Shown piece after piece: positions 22,176 through 34,690 of a stretch of DNA of 64,000 nucleotides (its first letter is position 1; the number at the start of each line of letters is the position of its first letter). Below the pieces are notes generated by a model, which worked only from the letters and a program-made list of their open reading frames with translations, was not told the DNA's origin and ran no database searches. The position numbers and the translations under genes are program-made. Where the stretch lies: contig OX381717.1 in the NCBI GenBank assembly GCA_947462335.1, forward strand, positions 14,375,166 to 14,439,165. The letters run 5' to 3'. The DNA is from Harmothoe impar. Its lineage: Eukaryota; Annelida; Polychaeta; Phyllodocida; Polynoidae.

Positions 22176-25100
22176 ATGGGTTCCGTAGACTGGCAGACCG
22201 GTAAAACCTCCTTAGAATGTACTAAATATGTATTGGAGAATGAGCTCAATTCTGACGTCAACTTCAAGGTCGGAGAGAATAAAGAGACCATCAGAGCTCA
22301 CAGGTTCATCTTGAGTATGCGGAGTGCCGTGTTTGACAGGATGTTTAATGGGTCGTTCTGTGAAGTTGATAAAGACCCGATCATTCCAGATGTCAGCCCA
22401 GCTACATTTAGGGCACTCATGAGGTAAACCCTTTAATAGTCCATTTAATGTAAAGAAGCATTTCCCAAATCGGTAGAACTATTAGTGTCGACATGGTTGT
22501 GTCATGTTGTAGATATTTTAGCTAAAAGTTTCATCTTTCCGGCACAGTTACTATGAGTTTTGATGTTGCAACATCATATTGCAACTACTCTAACTATGAG
22601 TGTGTAATATAACCAAGTATAGCCATTGTTAATCATATTATTATTCACTGTAATTGTATTTACTGTATAGTTTATGTCAATTGCTTCTTCCACCAACATC
22701 CCCTTCCAACTTCTTGGAATTGTTTCCAGACGGCGGTATGGGAGGGTGGATGGGGTCCAATGTGGGGTGATTGTATGTGATTAGAGAATACATGTGACGT
22801 GATGTCGGTTTGGACCACTCAGAAGAGAGCATGGCTATATATATTTTAGTAACAACCACCAGCTCAGGCGCTCCTTCCAGCCCTGGAGAAATAGGTACTA
22901 ATATGTGGTGCACAAGGGGCCACAGCACTAGTTGTCAGAGAGACTTCAATCACATCGCTAGAGACTCGGAGGGACTGAGTCAGCGATGGGACCAGAGGGC
23001 TGGGGTGGGCAGGAGGAGGCCTGGTGGCTGGAGACCAGGGAGATGTGGGGCCCAGAGTGTGAGAGACCCTAAGCAGAGGGCAGGAGTGGGAGTTGTGGCA
23101 TTGACTTGGTTAAGAATAAAAGAACCCGGTTATCAAATTTAAATCTCAGTGTTGTTATGTTACAAGTGTTGACATTGTAGTCCTATGTTCTAGGTACTGT
23201 TGATATGAGTGTGTAGCCCGGAATGCAGACCCAGGTTTGATTTTCAAGTTTCATGTTGCAGGTACTGCTACTACAAATATTGACATTGTAGTGTCATATT
23301 GCAGCTACTCCAACTAAAAGTGTTAATATTATAGATGTTCCAGGTACTGTTACTAAGAGTGCACAGATGTGGATGCAGACCTGGGTTTGATGCTATAGTT
23401 TGATGTTAAAGGCACTGTTAATACAAGTGTTGATATTGTACTTTCATATAATTATCAGTTTTGACATTACTGTTTCATATTATAGGTACTATACTACCAG
23501 TGTTAACACTACTGTTAAATTGTAGGTACTGTTACTATACACTGAAAATTCTGGGGGTTAGTCAATGCTAATATATCTTAGTCAAAACCACTAACTTATC
23601 AGCATTATTAAATCGAACTAAGATTTTGCTAAACTATGACTAACTTTTTACCAACCAGCTACCCACAGGAACTCCACACCAGGTGACAGCACAAGCAAAT
23701 CATGAGATATTTATCTATATGATAAGACTGTGATTGCACTTGTTATCATGCTTAGAGGTAACCTTTTCTAATTTTGAATATGATATGGGGTGTAACATAA
23801 TTGTATGCATGTATCTACTTAGCCAGATGTTTTTAAAAACTGATCAACCTATTCCAATGATGTTTTCTGAATGGGACACCTTTTTTGTGTTTTTGGAAAA
23901 TGCATATATCAAAGACAGACTCAAGTCTCTTTATGGCCAATTCTACAGGACAATAATTGTCATGGAGACAAACTGGCTTCAATGAATGGAGTTACCATTG
24001 CACAGGTAACTCATGATGTGGTTGCTGCATGTTAACCACGGCCATGCCACTGACTGGTTATAGATGTACTAATCACTAATGAATGACTAACTAAATTTTT
24101 ACATGTAACCTGTGGGTTTTACTAGTACCAAACCTCTAGTACAGGTTATACAATATTCTCAGGTCTATGGGTGGGTAATACAAGGGTTTTTGAAGGTATA
24201 GTACAGTACTAAAATCACAATTTTCAAGCCCTAGGTAGAGGTTATAGGATTCTCTCAAAGTCGGGGTGTGAGTTATATGTGAGATGCAGGTGTACACCAG
24301 ATTTTATGGTAGCCTCATAAGTTCAGGTGACCTGGGTAATGCTAACTTTTAGCTAAGGGTTAGCAGCAAAACGCTAAGATAGGATAGGAACTTTGGGCAC
24401 GTAATTTTCGCTAATGTTTGTACAAAAGTTAGTAAAAAGTTAGTACAACCTACTAACTTTTGACTAACATTTGAGATTCAATATTTTCAGTGTAAGTTTT
24501 GACGTTGTTGTGTCATGGTAGTGTTACTATGGGTGACATTGTACTTTTATGCTCCAGGAATTGTCACTACAAGTGATTACATTGTAGTTTCATGAGTGTT
24601 GATATTGTAGTTTTATGTTACAGGTACTGTTACTATGAGTGTTCATATTGTATATTGTAGATGCTATTACTACACGTGCTGACATAACTGTTTCATGTTC
24701 CAGGTACTGTTACTACAAGTACTGATGTTGTAGTTTTATCTTACAGGTACTGCTACTACGAGTGTTGATATTGTAGTTTATCTTACAGGTACTGTTACTA
24801 CGAGTGATGACACTAGTTTTATCTTACAGGTACTGTTACTCTGAGTGTTGACATTGTAGTTTTATGTTACAGGTACTGTTACTACGAGTGTTGATGTTGC
24901 AGTTTTATCTTACAGGTACTGTTACTACGAGTGTGTAGACCTGGACGCAGACCTGGGTTTGCCGCTCCTGTATGCAGCACAGAAGTACATGCTGCCGCTG
25001 CTGGAGGAGGCTGCACGTAGCGCGGTGGTGCAGCACCTGGATGACGCCCGGGTGGGGGCCGTGTGTCAGTACAGCATCGAGGTGGGGGACGAGGACCTCC

Positions 25101-26572
25101 GGGCTGTCTGCACCTCCTACTTCATGACACACCTCAACGTGTCCAACATCTGGGACGCCTGCAGGTACGCCACCGACCTGGGGGATGGGGACCTCTATGC
25201 ACACTGCAAGTTGTACCTAGTCGCAAACCTTAATACATCAATCATATGGGACGCCTGCAAATATGCCACTGACATGGGAGATGAGGCGCTTTATTATAAC
25301 TGCAAGATGTACCTAGCCACAAACCTTAACACATCAATCATATGGGACGCCTGCAAGTATGCAACTGACATTGGGGATGAGGCGCTTCACTCAAGCTGCA
25401 AGTTGTACCTAGCCAGAAGTTTGAACTCATCAAACATCTGGAAAGTCTGTAAATATGCGACTGATGTGACCGATGCTCAGCTGCAAGCAGCGTGCAGTCA
25501 GTACTTCAAGCAGTACCTGAATGCCTCCAACTTTCTGGATGTAACTAAGTATGCAGAGAGTGTGGGAGACAAGGCCCTCCACACCTTCTGCTATACACAG
25601 GTACAGAAACACGTGGATACAACAAACATATGGGACATATACACGTACAGCGTCAGTAGAGGAGACAAGGAGGTTCAGGGTAATTGTAGACAGTACTTTA
25701 AGGGAGAAATAAAAGCTGTAGGGGAGGCGCTACAGGCCGAAGCGTTCCTGAACATACCTCACAAAGTGCTACTAGACCTCCTGCACATCAATGATAAAGT
25801 GGATAAAGCTGATAAAGTACCAGACATGTCAGAAACCATTGAACATTACAAGAATAATACCGGCATCAGTATCTCAGAAGTTGAGCTGTTCAAAATGTGT
25901 AATGCATGGGGGGAGGTAGAATGTCTAAGACAGGAGATTGACCCAACTGGTGCCAACAAGAGGACAGTGCTTGGAGAGTGTCTGTTTCTGATACGGTTCC
26001 CGACCATGCTTCAAAAGGACCTGATGACTGTGGTCTACCCAACAGGCATCCTAACACAGGCAGAGGTTGTCAAACTGTGTCAATTCAGACACCAGGACCC
26101 AGACCCTGACTGTGAGTTTGCCTCAGGACTGCGGCAGTTTGTGGCCACACCTACCGGGTGCACGTCAGGCAGCAATATGAGCAGCGTGTTTGTAGCCTCA
26201 GATGTGAGAGTCCTGCTGTCCCGTGTGTGGACCCTGCGGCCGGGCAGTCACAGAGTCACCGTGCGGGACGAGACGTCTGGCAGGTCTTTGTCTGAACTGC
26301 ATCAAGTTGACACGAGACATGAGAACCAGCTGGCCGGCTACAGTGAGTCGCTGCTGTACTACTTGGACATAGAGCCTCCTCAGGTGTTGGAGCCGGGTAC
26401 CAGGTACTCTGTTACTGCAGAGCGCACTAAAGGTGCTGACAGCCTGCTCAGACAGGACGGTGTACAGTACGTTAGAATTGTAGGCGGCTTGAGTCCCTTC
26501 AAAGAGGTCAAAGTCACGCCCGATTCTAAGACATTCAACTACATTCATGCTGTTACCTTGTCACTTATATAG
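22176..26572 (+). CDS. BTB gene 1: BTB/BACK-like protein with seven 32-residue repeats (exons 22176-22423, 24916-26572)
   Basis: 634 residues. Exon 1 starts at the ATG 22176 (an acceptor tttcacag precedes it by about 24 bases, so a 5' noncoding exon lies upstream) and ends at AG|GTAAAC. Exon 2 follows TTACAG|G and keeps the frame (AG+G, Arg). Residues 1-120 are a BTB/POZ domain (CDV-like DVNFKVG, AHRFILSMRSAVFDRMF, IPDVSPATFRALMRYCYY). Residues 122-347 are seven helical repeats of exactly 32 residues (NLNTSIIWDACKYATDMGDE type) resembling the first helix pair of a BACK domain. Residues 400-447 (VELFKMCNAWGE, GANKRTVLGECLFLIRFP) match the BACK end of BTBD1/2/3/6 proteins. The C-terminus (EPPQVLEPGTRYSVTAE) recalls a degenerate PHR sandwich. 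By family it should be a dimerising Cullin-3 substrate adaptor; this is inferred. An AATAAA lies at about 26790. Confidence 0.88.
23160..23535 (+). repeat. Left part of acceptor-like repeat array in gene 1 intron
   Basis: Repeats of the 3' splice site and the start of exon 2, e.g. ttctag|gtactgttgatatgagtgtgtag…gcagacccaggttt and ttccag|gtactgttactaagagtg…gcagacctgggttt. Two units include 45 or more bases of exon-2-like sequence, but with stops. Confidence 0.75.
23540..24492. mobile_element. Non-autonomous DNA transposon in gene 1 intron (TA target)
   Basis: The terminal repeats CACTGAAAAT and ATTTTCAGTG are flanked by TA on both sides. Subterminal regions are rich in GTTAGT/ACTAAC in opposite orientations. 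It splits the acceptor-like repeat array. The 83-codon ORF inside has no recognisable domain. Confidence 0.7.
24540..24915 (+). repeat. Tandem array of decoy 3' splice sites before exon 2 of gene 1
   Basis: Units of about 42 bases, 'ttttatcttacaggtactgttactacgagtgttgatattgtag', occur at about 24621, 24702, 24745, 24785, 24828 and 24870. The last acceptor, at 24915, is the real one. Each unit has a pyrimidine-rich tract, CAG, and the first 15-20 bases of exon 2. After them the unit frames hit stops. Confidence 0.85.
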
Positions 26573-28154
26573 ATAGTGTCTCCTGGGGAATTAATAACAT
26601 TAATGCTTTTAGCTTCCTTCTGAATTAGAAAAGTCTCTCATGCATTTGATTACAGTTAATTGGCAAGCTTGTGTTTTATTTGGATAATGTCTCTAAGGCA
26701 TCTTATTACAGCCATGCGGTATATGTGCTTTACTTAGACATGGGGTTCTTCTGGGATTATCAAAAAGCTATGTGTATCCTGATGATTGAGAATAAAGAAT
26801 GAATGAGATGGGAAAGTGGCATTTGTTGTTGATTTAATTTCATGCAGAGAAGATAAATAACAAGAAATGTCACACAAAAACTGTAAATGAAGCTAAAATA
26901 GAAATAAACTATGTCTCAAATAATTCCCAGTTGCTCTGGTGTTTACCCACAGAATTGAAAAATTCAAGGTTGTCGGCGTAGAGGGGTGTTGTGTCCCGTA
27001 TTGTCCACAGGCTACAAAGTGTCCACATCACATCATGTCCACCACCTTCCATCACAAAGTGTCCAATATATACAGTCTGTCCGCACTCAACATCACAGAA
27101 TGTCCGCAAAATACAATTTGTCCTCAATCAACCATCACAAAGTGTAAGTAAATGCAGTTTTTCCACATCCAACTGGTGCAAAGTGTCCTTTCTCTGAAGC
27201 CATGAACGTTTCATAAGTCACAAGATGGCCTTAAATAACTGGCCAAAGCCTCACACTGCACATGGGGTCATATGTAACGTTTCCACATCTACCCATATCT
27301 GTATTAACATCTGTACCTTGCAGTTGCACACTCCTTTCATTTCCTGCCTTCTCAAGGCAGGGTGTCTGCCCTGCCTATCTTAAAGCCCTTATGTGGCCAA
27401 GTACTTTCGGAACTAATTCACCAATCACAGAAGGGATGTCCTCTACAAAATTTATATTTTAAAAATATAGCCACCAATTCACACACAAATATTAATGATA
27501 TAGGAAAAAGAAGTAATGAAAGCATCTCTCCATAACAATCTCTGAGGTGTCTACATCAATGTAAGCCCATAACAAAATGAAGAAGGCTCCCATTATTTCC
27601 ATCTCCAATAGAAATAAATTAGAACATAAAGACTTCATAGCCATGAATATTTTTCAAGACAAGTAAATGAAAGTTGAAACTGGGCATTTTGTTTATCAGA
27701 GCTATTTCTGTCTGATAAGGAATTGCATGCAGAACTTTGTTTCCAAAACTCAATTATGCAGTTCAAACAATTTAAGATTGTTAATGCATAAATAGTTAAA
27801 CACCTGAAGTTTTATTTTTAATTGTCACATGACTTCGCCAGAGGAAACTGTTCATTGATATGAGATTCTGTCAATGAACCTATCAAAAGAAACATAAAAG
27901 AGATAGTAAGTAACTGGCCAAGGCTGCATTTATGTATGATACTAGCCATGGGGTACCAATGCAGTGCAAGCAAGTTACTTGCCCATGCTGCATTGGTGCA
28001 TCATGACTAGAAATATTGAGGTAGCATGCAACAAAGGGTTAAATATACCGTGAGGAGGCACTTTCTGATGATCTACCCATTAAAGAGTGAAGGCCCTATG
28101 GGAAACATATTAGAGGGGCATTCTCACCACTCACACTTAACTCCATAGTAGACT
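26573..28154. other. 3' flank of BTB gene 1 and gene-free spacer
   Basis: Contains AATAAA near 26790, and a repeat at 26983-27140 related to the 5115-5235 palindrome (ttgtgtcccgtattgtccac, many GTGTCC units). No gene is seen. Confidence 0.55.
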
Positions 28155-28159
28155 AGAAT

Positions 28160-28303
28160 CAGGGGCGGATCCAGGAATTTTGGAAAGGGGGGGGGGGCGT
28201 GAAATAGGCAATGTACTGGGGGTATTGAATATTTTTACATTAAAATATACAGGAAAATAGGGGGGGTGTACGCCGGGTCCACCCCCGTCTGAATCCGGGC
28301 CTG
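28160..28303. mobile_element. Short MITE, CAGGGGCGGATCC…GAATCCGGGCCTG
   Basis: 144 bases with ends CAGGGGCGGATCCAGGA and TGAATCCGGGCCTG, flanked by AGAAT on both sides. hAT-like ends are possible, but the target duplication is shorter than the usual 8 bases. Confidence 0.65.
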
Positions 28304-28480
28304 AGAATAGTAGTAGAATTGTGGGTGGGATATACTATGTGATTATGCCACTTTAAGGGTTGAAGGCCCTATGTCAGATATATCTCTATGGCCAGTGCAG
28401 ACATCTCCAGACAGGTGGTTGGTAACTGAATCTGCTTGGTTTGTGACTTAAGAGCTGTTTGTGGCTTAAATGCATCTTAA

Positions 28481-29386
28481 GGTTGATCGCTACTCATTGA
28501 ATATGGACTACTGGGCAGCTCTCTGCGCATAAAGCTTTAAACTGTCAGAATGCTCTAATATCAGATACATGGATATGAATACATGCACATTAAGCCACAT
28601 CCAAGAATTGGACAATTCCAAGGAAAATTGAGCATTTTATTGCACTTTGAATTTTTGTTATATTTAGAGGCAGTGATATTTGCTATTTTTATCATAAATT
28701 AGAACATTGGAATTATCTACCAATGAATCATTATCTTGATTGATATAGATCTCATCACTGTGCTTCAAACAACTAAGAGTATAAATTATATTCATTTTTT
28801 ACCCTGATTCTCGGCCTTTTATCCATTATTTTGGCCTTTAAATATGTGATTTAGACAGTTTTTGTCCTATTTTTTAACTTTAAAGGCCCAAAACCATTAA
28901 AATATGCCTGGGACCAACTATCAAAATTTCTTAGGAATGTTAGCTATTGATCTGAACAATTTTTTGAAAAAATAAAAAAAAAGGTTCATGGATTTTTTTC
29001 AGTGACATTTAGATATTGCTGAAGAATTATGCATTAAATTTGAATAATCGTCATAAAACCATAACGTTTTTTCATAAAAAGGTACATTTTTGGACCATAA
29101 TTTAATTTTTCCCATTAAAGGACATAATCTAGGAATATTCATGTGAAATACAAAATTGGTGTGGGCATTGGTTCACTAAGAAAAAAAATCATAAAAATCT
29201 CCCATTTTTTGGCATTTTTTGACAAAAATAAAGAATACTTTTTTTTTCAAAAATCTGTAATAAAAAAAGTAGCTCGGGACCCCCCCCCATTTTTTTTGCA
29301 TTTTCCATTTCTAAATAATATAAGCTACCTTTGGGGGAAAAAAACAGGACATTTCATGGATACAAAGTTAAGAGTAGCGATCAACC
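28481..29386. mobile_element. TTAA-inserted non-autonomous DNA transposon
   Basis: Perfect 15-bp terminal inverted repeats GGTTGATCGCTACTC (28481) and GAGTAGCGATCAACC (29372-29386) are bounded by TTAA at 28477-28480 and 29387-29390. TTAA duplication is the hallmark of piggyBac- and Kolobok-type transposons. The interior is A+T-rich with no transposase. Confidence 0.85.
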
Positions 29387-29390
29387 TTAA

Positions 29391-31395
29391 GAGCTTTTGT
29401 GCTTTAAGAGACACATGTTGGGATAAGAGCCTGACCAAGTACACTACCTAACAAAAGGTTACCCTTTTGTGAGATAAAAAAGGTTAGATTGAACCCCATT
29501 GTACTGTTATAATGCTCTCAAAATGCTACAGGTTGGGCCTCCGGTATACACACCTGTATCACAATTATGTACATGTGCCTATAAATCCAATCTGGCTCAA
29601 ATCACCTACCCATTGAAAGGTGATACTAAATCAGTGGGCCTAGTAGTGAATGGAAGTGAAACACTGGTGACATTTGATGGAGAAATTAAGAACTACCATT
29701 GCCTACATGCAGTGCTGCCACCTGCCTGTGGACATAGGAGATAGGGCCCAGGAAGCCTGGCTTGGGGGCCACAGTATACGTTTATTTTGCAGGTAATGGT
29801 TATTAACCCACCTAAATTATATTACAGGTTGTGTTTTAGCAATATAATGATGGAATATATCAATATAAATAATATATTATTAGTATATACAAAGCTTTGG
29901 AATAGCCGGATATACCAATCTACCGCGGTAGGTTACTTTATGATGACTCATAAATGACAGCCACTGTCTCCCCCTGCCAGACTCTAAGGTAAGGCAACTC
30001 AAAAAATACTGGTTTCTCATTTACAGCATGCCTCAGAGAAATCAGGTTTTGAGAAAAAAACTCTTTGATTTTTGCAGATTTTTTAAAATGAAAAACGTGA
30101 GAGCAATTGACAAAGATTGGCATATCCAATATATAATTCAGTATCAAATTCGAGCTAATAATATCAGTAATGCAGTGGATGGAAAATTAATTACATTTCC
30201 AAACCTTTTGAAGATAAATAAATTTGTCACTACTAAAATATGAACTTCAGTCAAGAAATACAGATATTGTCCTATACACTTAAATAGCCCCCAGAGTAAA
30301 AAAGGGGGTTTCAAATACACCCTCTTTCCACGGATTTTTTATTGAAAAGGGTACCCATTTTTATGGTAGAATTGCGGATTTTAGGAGCCCAAAAAGTACC
30401 CCTTTAATAGGAAAGGGCTGACGTTTTTGACAAAATAATAATATTGACTATACATATATCATTTTTGTTATATCACAAAGACATGTAGTTATGCCATACC
30501 TGTAGGGGGCATTTCGTGGACCTACATTTGATATTTCAAGTTTTATTTCTTGAAAGGTCACTTCCATCTATGTGCCCAAATAGCTTTCTACGGAGTAAGT
30601 CTCTAATGTACCCCGATTCAATGTACCTCTTTTTAAAAAAAGCCCCTTTTTCTGGTTTCCATGGACATGCCAAGTCCGTGTAAAGGCACTGAAAAATACC
30701 CCTTTTCCGCATTTTCTGTAACCAGGATGGTGTCATAAGCATGCTGGAGTGCGGGGGCCGGCGTGTACCCCCACCCCTCCCGTCCTTGGCTGAAGGCCCT
30801 ATGCACAGGCATCCACTAAGTCCTAAACCTATGGGGGGAGAGCTGTGATATGTAGTATATACATGAAGGCCTGCCACCTGGATTTTGGCCATTTTCTTTT
30901 TATTGTTGTTGTTTGTGGTGTTGCATATGGTGTAAGGGGCCCGACTTTACTTCTTCCACATATAATAAATACTCAATCATAGGTAAATAGATAAATATAT
31001 TTTTATTTACCTTATATAAATTGCCTGTATTTATATTAGTTAGATTGATATTTTTCCTATAAGCCTGAAGCTTAATCACACAGTGCACTGCAGACTGCCC
31101 ATGTGGAAAGTGCTCTGCAGCTATGTTGACACCCAGATGAAGGGGGACTAACATAAAATGTGCTATTATGCACAATGTCATGTAAAATATACATTCATGG
31201 GGTCTGCATATATTTTGTATTTCCATATATATAAAAATGTGGCAATGCATATTATTGTATCTTACTCCAGTTCTGCATATGAGCCCCGACACCCAAGTGT
31301 CTAGATGATCGAACCATTTGAGTGACGGGCCTTTCTATATTTAGAACAACACACCTCTCCCCCCATAGGCTTAGGACCCAGAGTACGCCTGTGGC
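29391..31395. other. Gene-free spacer
   Basis: Holds a block (30110-30190) related to 6420-6490. Short ORFs at 29499-29744, 30536-30892 and 30900-31292 show no domain. Otherwise nothing. Confidence 0.5.
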
Positions 31396-31519
31396 CCTAT
31401 GCATGCCTCCTATACACTGACCTAGATAGGCAGGGGGGCGGGCACCACAGGGGGACAACACACACCAGTCAGACTCCAACTTTGAAAGAACTAGGACAAG
31501 CAACAACAGAGAACTACCA
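31396..31519 (+). other. Candidate 5' noncoding exon of BTB gene 2
   Basis: The segment with 'acactgacctagataggcag' and ending 'actaccA|GTAAGTAcc' matches 38597-38722 upstream of gene 3, including the donor and the following 'accacct'. The distance from donor to the ATG is 3844 bases here and 3899 in gene 3. Conservation of an exon end and donor at the same distance from paralogous genes supports a first exon. Its 5' limit is unknown. Confidence 0.5.
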
Positions 31520-31682
31520 GTAAGTACCTTACCACCTATATATGGGGCAGCGCTATAACCCGGGGGTTAAAATGATGTGCAATTAAATGAGGGACCATAG
31601 GTGGGGAATGGACAGGTTAGGACAAGACAGTCATGTCAGCAGCTGGAAGGATAGACAAAGTCAAACCTAGTGTCTACTCTCC

Positions 31683-32330
31683 CTCAGGGACGAACTCACT
31701 GTGGTGCCTGGACATCCATGTCCCCCCTACAGGGACGCCCTCACTGTGGTGCCTGGACATCCATGTCCCGCCCTACAGGGACGTCCTCACTGTGGTGCCT
31801 GGACATCCATGTCCCGCCCACAGGGACATCCTCACTGTGGTGCCTGAACATCCATGTCCCCCCTACAGGGACGTCCTCACTGTGGTGCCTGGACATCCAT
31901 GTCCCCCCCACATGGACGTCCTCACTGTGGTGCCTGGACATCCATGTCCCTCCTACAGGGACGTCCTCACTGTGGTGCCTGGACATCCATGTCCCCCCTA
32001 TAGGGACGTCCTCACTGTGGTGCCTGGACATCCATGTCCCCCTACAGGGACGTCCTCACTGTGGTGCCTGGACATCCATGTCCCCCTACAGGGACGCCCT
32101 CACTGTGGTGCCTGGACATCCATGTCTCCCCTACAGGGACGTCCTCACTGTGGTGCCTGGACATCCATGTCCCCCCCACAGGGACTTCCTCACTGTGGTG
32201 CCTGGACATCCATGTCCCCCCTACAGGGACGTCCTCACTGTGGTGCCTGGACATCCATGTCTCCCCTACAGGGACGTCCTCACTGTGGTGCCTGGACATC
32301 CATGTCCTGCTCTACTCTCCCTTAGGGGCG
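31683..32330 (+). repeat. Minisatellite, ~14 units of ~45 bp
   Basis: The unit is 'cactgtggtgcctggacatccatgtcccccctacagggacgtcct', 44-46 bases. Both strands are open in several frames because of the unit length. This is not taken as coding. It lies between the candidate 5' exon and the BTB exon of gene 2. Confidence 0.95.
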
Positions 32331-33504
32331 TCCTGAGCATGGTGCCTGCACATCCATTTCCCCGAATAAATTGAGTTGTAATAAGGCCAAAACAAATAAA
32401 AAGTATGTTTCAGGTAACATGGGGAGAAAGTCTAGGGTCGGTAGGTCGGATAGTTATTTTATTTTGTTTTATCTTTTTAGACATAAATGTACCAGCTGGT
32501 TTTTATGTAAACCCTGAAATTGATGAATAAGGCCCTGTTTTAGTAGGCTCGGTCGGGTGACCTGAAACAAACTTTTTTTTTTAAATTTGGCCTAATGCAG
32601 GTTTAAAGTGACATGGTCCGATTTTTTTTCATATTTTAAATCCTGCTTAAATGTGTTTCAAATGTTAGTACAATATCATATTTGGAGAATAGGGCCCAAT
32701 AAAATGGCATTATGGGGCAATGAGAGCCTACTTAGAGATTCAAATGTGGCCGAAGCATAACATTTTACAGTGTATTTTCAATGGATGAATTATGGCGTGC
32801 ACTCCAAAATTAGTAAATTGAGCCATAACCTGAGAATTAGTCTAATTCTAAGCTGAATTCTAGAGAATGAGATTGAATAAAGTAGCCATCACATGAAGTA
32901 TGGCCATAAGGAGCATCCTGGTTCATTTTTAACAAAATTGATTTTTGAGCCCTAATCATCGGACCACATCACTTTAACCCCAAAAAAGGCAGACATTTAA
33001 TGGTCCTGCACCTCCCCCATTTCTTTCTGGACATTCATAATATACCACGGCCTCCTCTAATTTCATGAAAAGTAACTGTTTATTTCAAGATTATTAGGGA
33101 TATGTTTGTTTTTTTATTGTTATGTTTAGAAGCATATATACATGTTCATTTAAAGATCATGAGTTGTATTAAAGTCCAGGCACTGCTGTGGGAACAAAGA
33201 CCACTCCTGCAAAATGAGAAACTGAGGACAAGCCTTATGATACTATGGTGGTTACGTAAAAGATATGTAAGAGAATCCGGATTTAATGTAGACACGAATT
33301 TATCGAATATCATGAAAATGAAAAAGATTCGCTTCAAACAAAAAAAGAAATATAAAAAAATAGACAGAGGCCAAGGATTTAAGGTGGGTTGATCCCATTG
33401 AATCAAAGTTATTTGAATTCCTCAGTCGGTACTCTAAATTGAAAACGGAAAATGAAGAAAAATAGGGGGTCCCGAGCTATAAACATGGAATTTTGAAAAC
33501 AAAA
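32331..33504. other. Gene-free A+T-rich spacer
   Basis: Nothing recognisable beyond short ORFs. Confidence 0.5.
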
Positions 33505-33508
33505 GTAT

Positions 33509-33991
33509 TGTGGTGGTTCGTAGTTAACTCTAGGTTAAAGAACAACGATCACGGCAGTTTCCAGGTGCGAGAATATATCGGTCTTTATTCACAAGAATAA
33601 CAACTCCAGTTCCTTTACTAGGGAACGATCAGTGTAGAATCAATACACACAGGTAAATCAGGTTTCTCTATAAATAGAGGAAACGGTCAGTATACAACTC
33701 TTAGCATACAACTCTGTCCGCACGGTTGGACATGTGAAGTCTCTCGTCAGTCGGGCCTGCACTGACTGCCCTCCAGGTAAACACACGGGTCTTATATAAC
33801 ACTGGCTCTTAGATCACGTGGCCAGGTGGGTGGGTCGGCCGCCCACCTGAGAGCGGCACACGGTTACCTGAAGAGGACCTGCGCCCTCTCCCGGGAACTG
33901 TGTGCACTAGCTCCAGGTGGAGAAGCCGAGTAAACAGACGTTACCCGGAAATACCGTGTATGAGATTAATATGTAATATCATGCCCCTACA
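33509..33991 (-). mobile_element. Solo LTR of an LTR retrotransposon
   Basis: On the minus strand it runs TGTAGGGG…CCACCACA (TG…CA ends), 483 bases, flanked by GTAT at 33505-33508 and 33992-33995. It has a TATA box (minus TATATAAGACC, near 33792-33802) and downstream AATAAA (minus GTGAATAAAG, near 33581-33590) in the order U3-R-U5. No internal coding region is present, so it is a solo LTR left by recombination. Superfamily not determined. Confidence 0.85.
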
Positions 33992-34139
33992 GTATTTTAA
34001 TTTTACCTGAAAAAAAACGATTAAAAAAAAAAAATTCCTACGATTTTATTTCCATCAACCACAGAAATAAAATAACACTGTCCCCGGCTAACTAAAGTTG
34101 ACAGTTGCATCGATTTTTTTCAATATTTCAGCCCTAATG

Positions 34140-34690
34140 ATTCAAATTATGATACGGGGGGGGGGGGCTGAAATACTTTTTGTTTACGCCATACAAATAT
34201 TTATAAAGAAACCACAATTTTAGTAATGTCAAAGGGCAAAATACGGCCGTGGGTTATTTAAAGGGTCAGCAAAATACAGGGTTTCTTAGCTAAACCAATG
34301 GCAAAAATAAATAGACAAAGGTTCACGAGTTTTGCTCTGTTGACAGGGTTATTTCACAAGTTGACCCTTGGGCCATATTTAACAAGGCCGCAGGCCAAGT
34401 GAAATGCGGCCCAAGGGTCAACAAGTGAAATAACCCTTCAACAGACCCAAATGAGTGTACCTTTGTGTTTATTTTTTATGGTTTTCGATTAAAAATTCCA
34501 AAATTATACAAAACTATGGTAGGGGGAGCCTAAAATAGCTATTTTCTATGCCGTTCAAATGTAAACAAACCGCCATTTTTGATGACGTCACAGGCTGTGA
34601 AATACGGCCATTGGTTATTTCACGGGGTATGGAATACAGCACTCTTTGGTTAAGTCAATGGGGCTGTTGTATTTCATAAAACATAAAGAA
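34140..34690. repeat. Foldback element with ~75-bp arms
   Basis: Bases 34304-34390 and 34395-34474 are imperfect inverted copies (…tgttgacagggttatttcacaagttgacccttgggcc…). Outside them, blocks at 34240-34300 and 34590-34665 match directly (aaatacggcc…ggttattt…). Non-coding. Confidence 0.7.

Noticed and set aside
24981..25710. TPR or ankyrin repeats in BTB gene 1
   Set aside because: The 32-residue pattern lacks TPR (W-LG-Y-A-F-A-P) and ankyrin (TPLH) signatures. It fits the BACK helix pair better.
31633..32374. ORFs over 200 codons on both strands
   Set aside because: The 45-bp satellite gives long open frames on both strands. No domain and no conservation sign.
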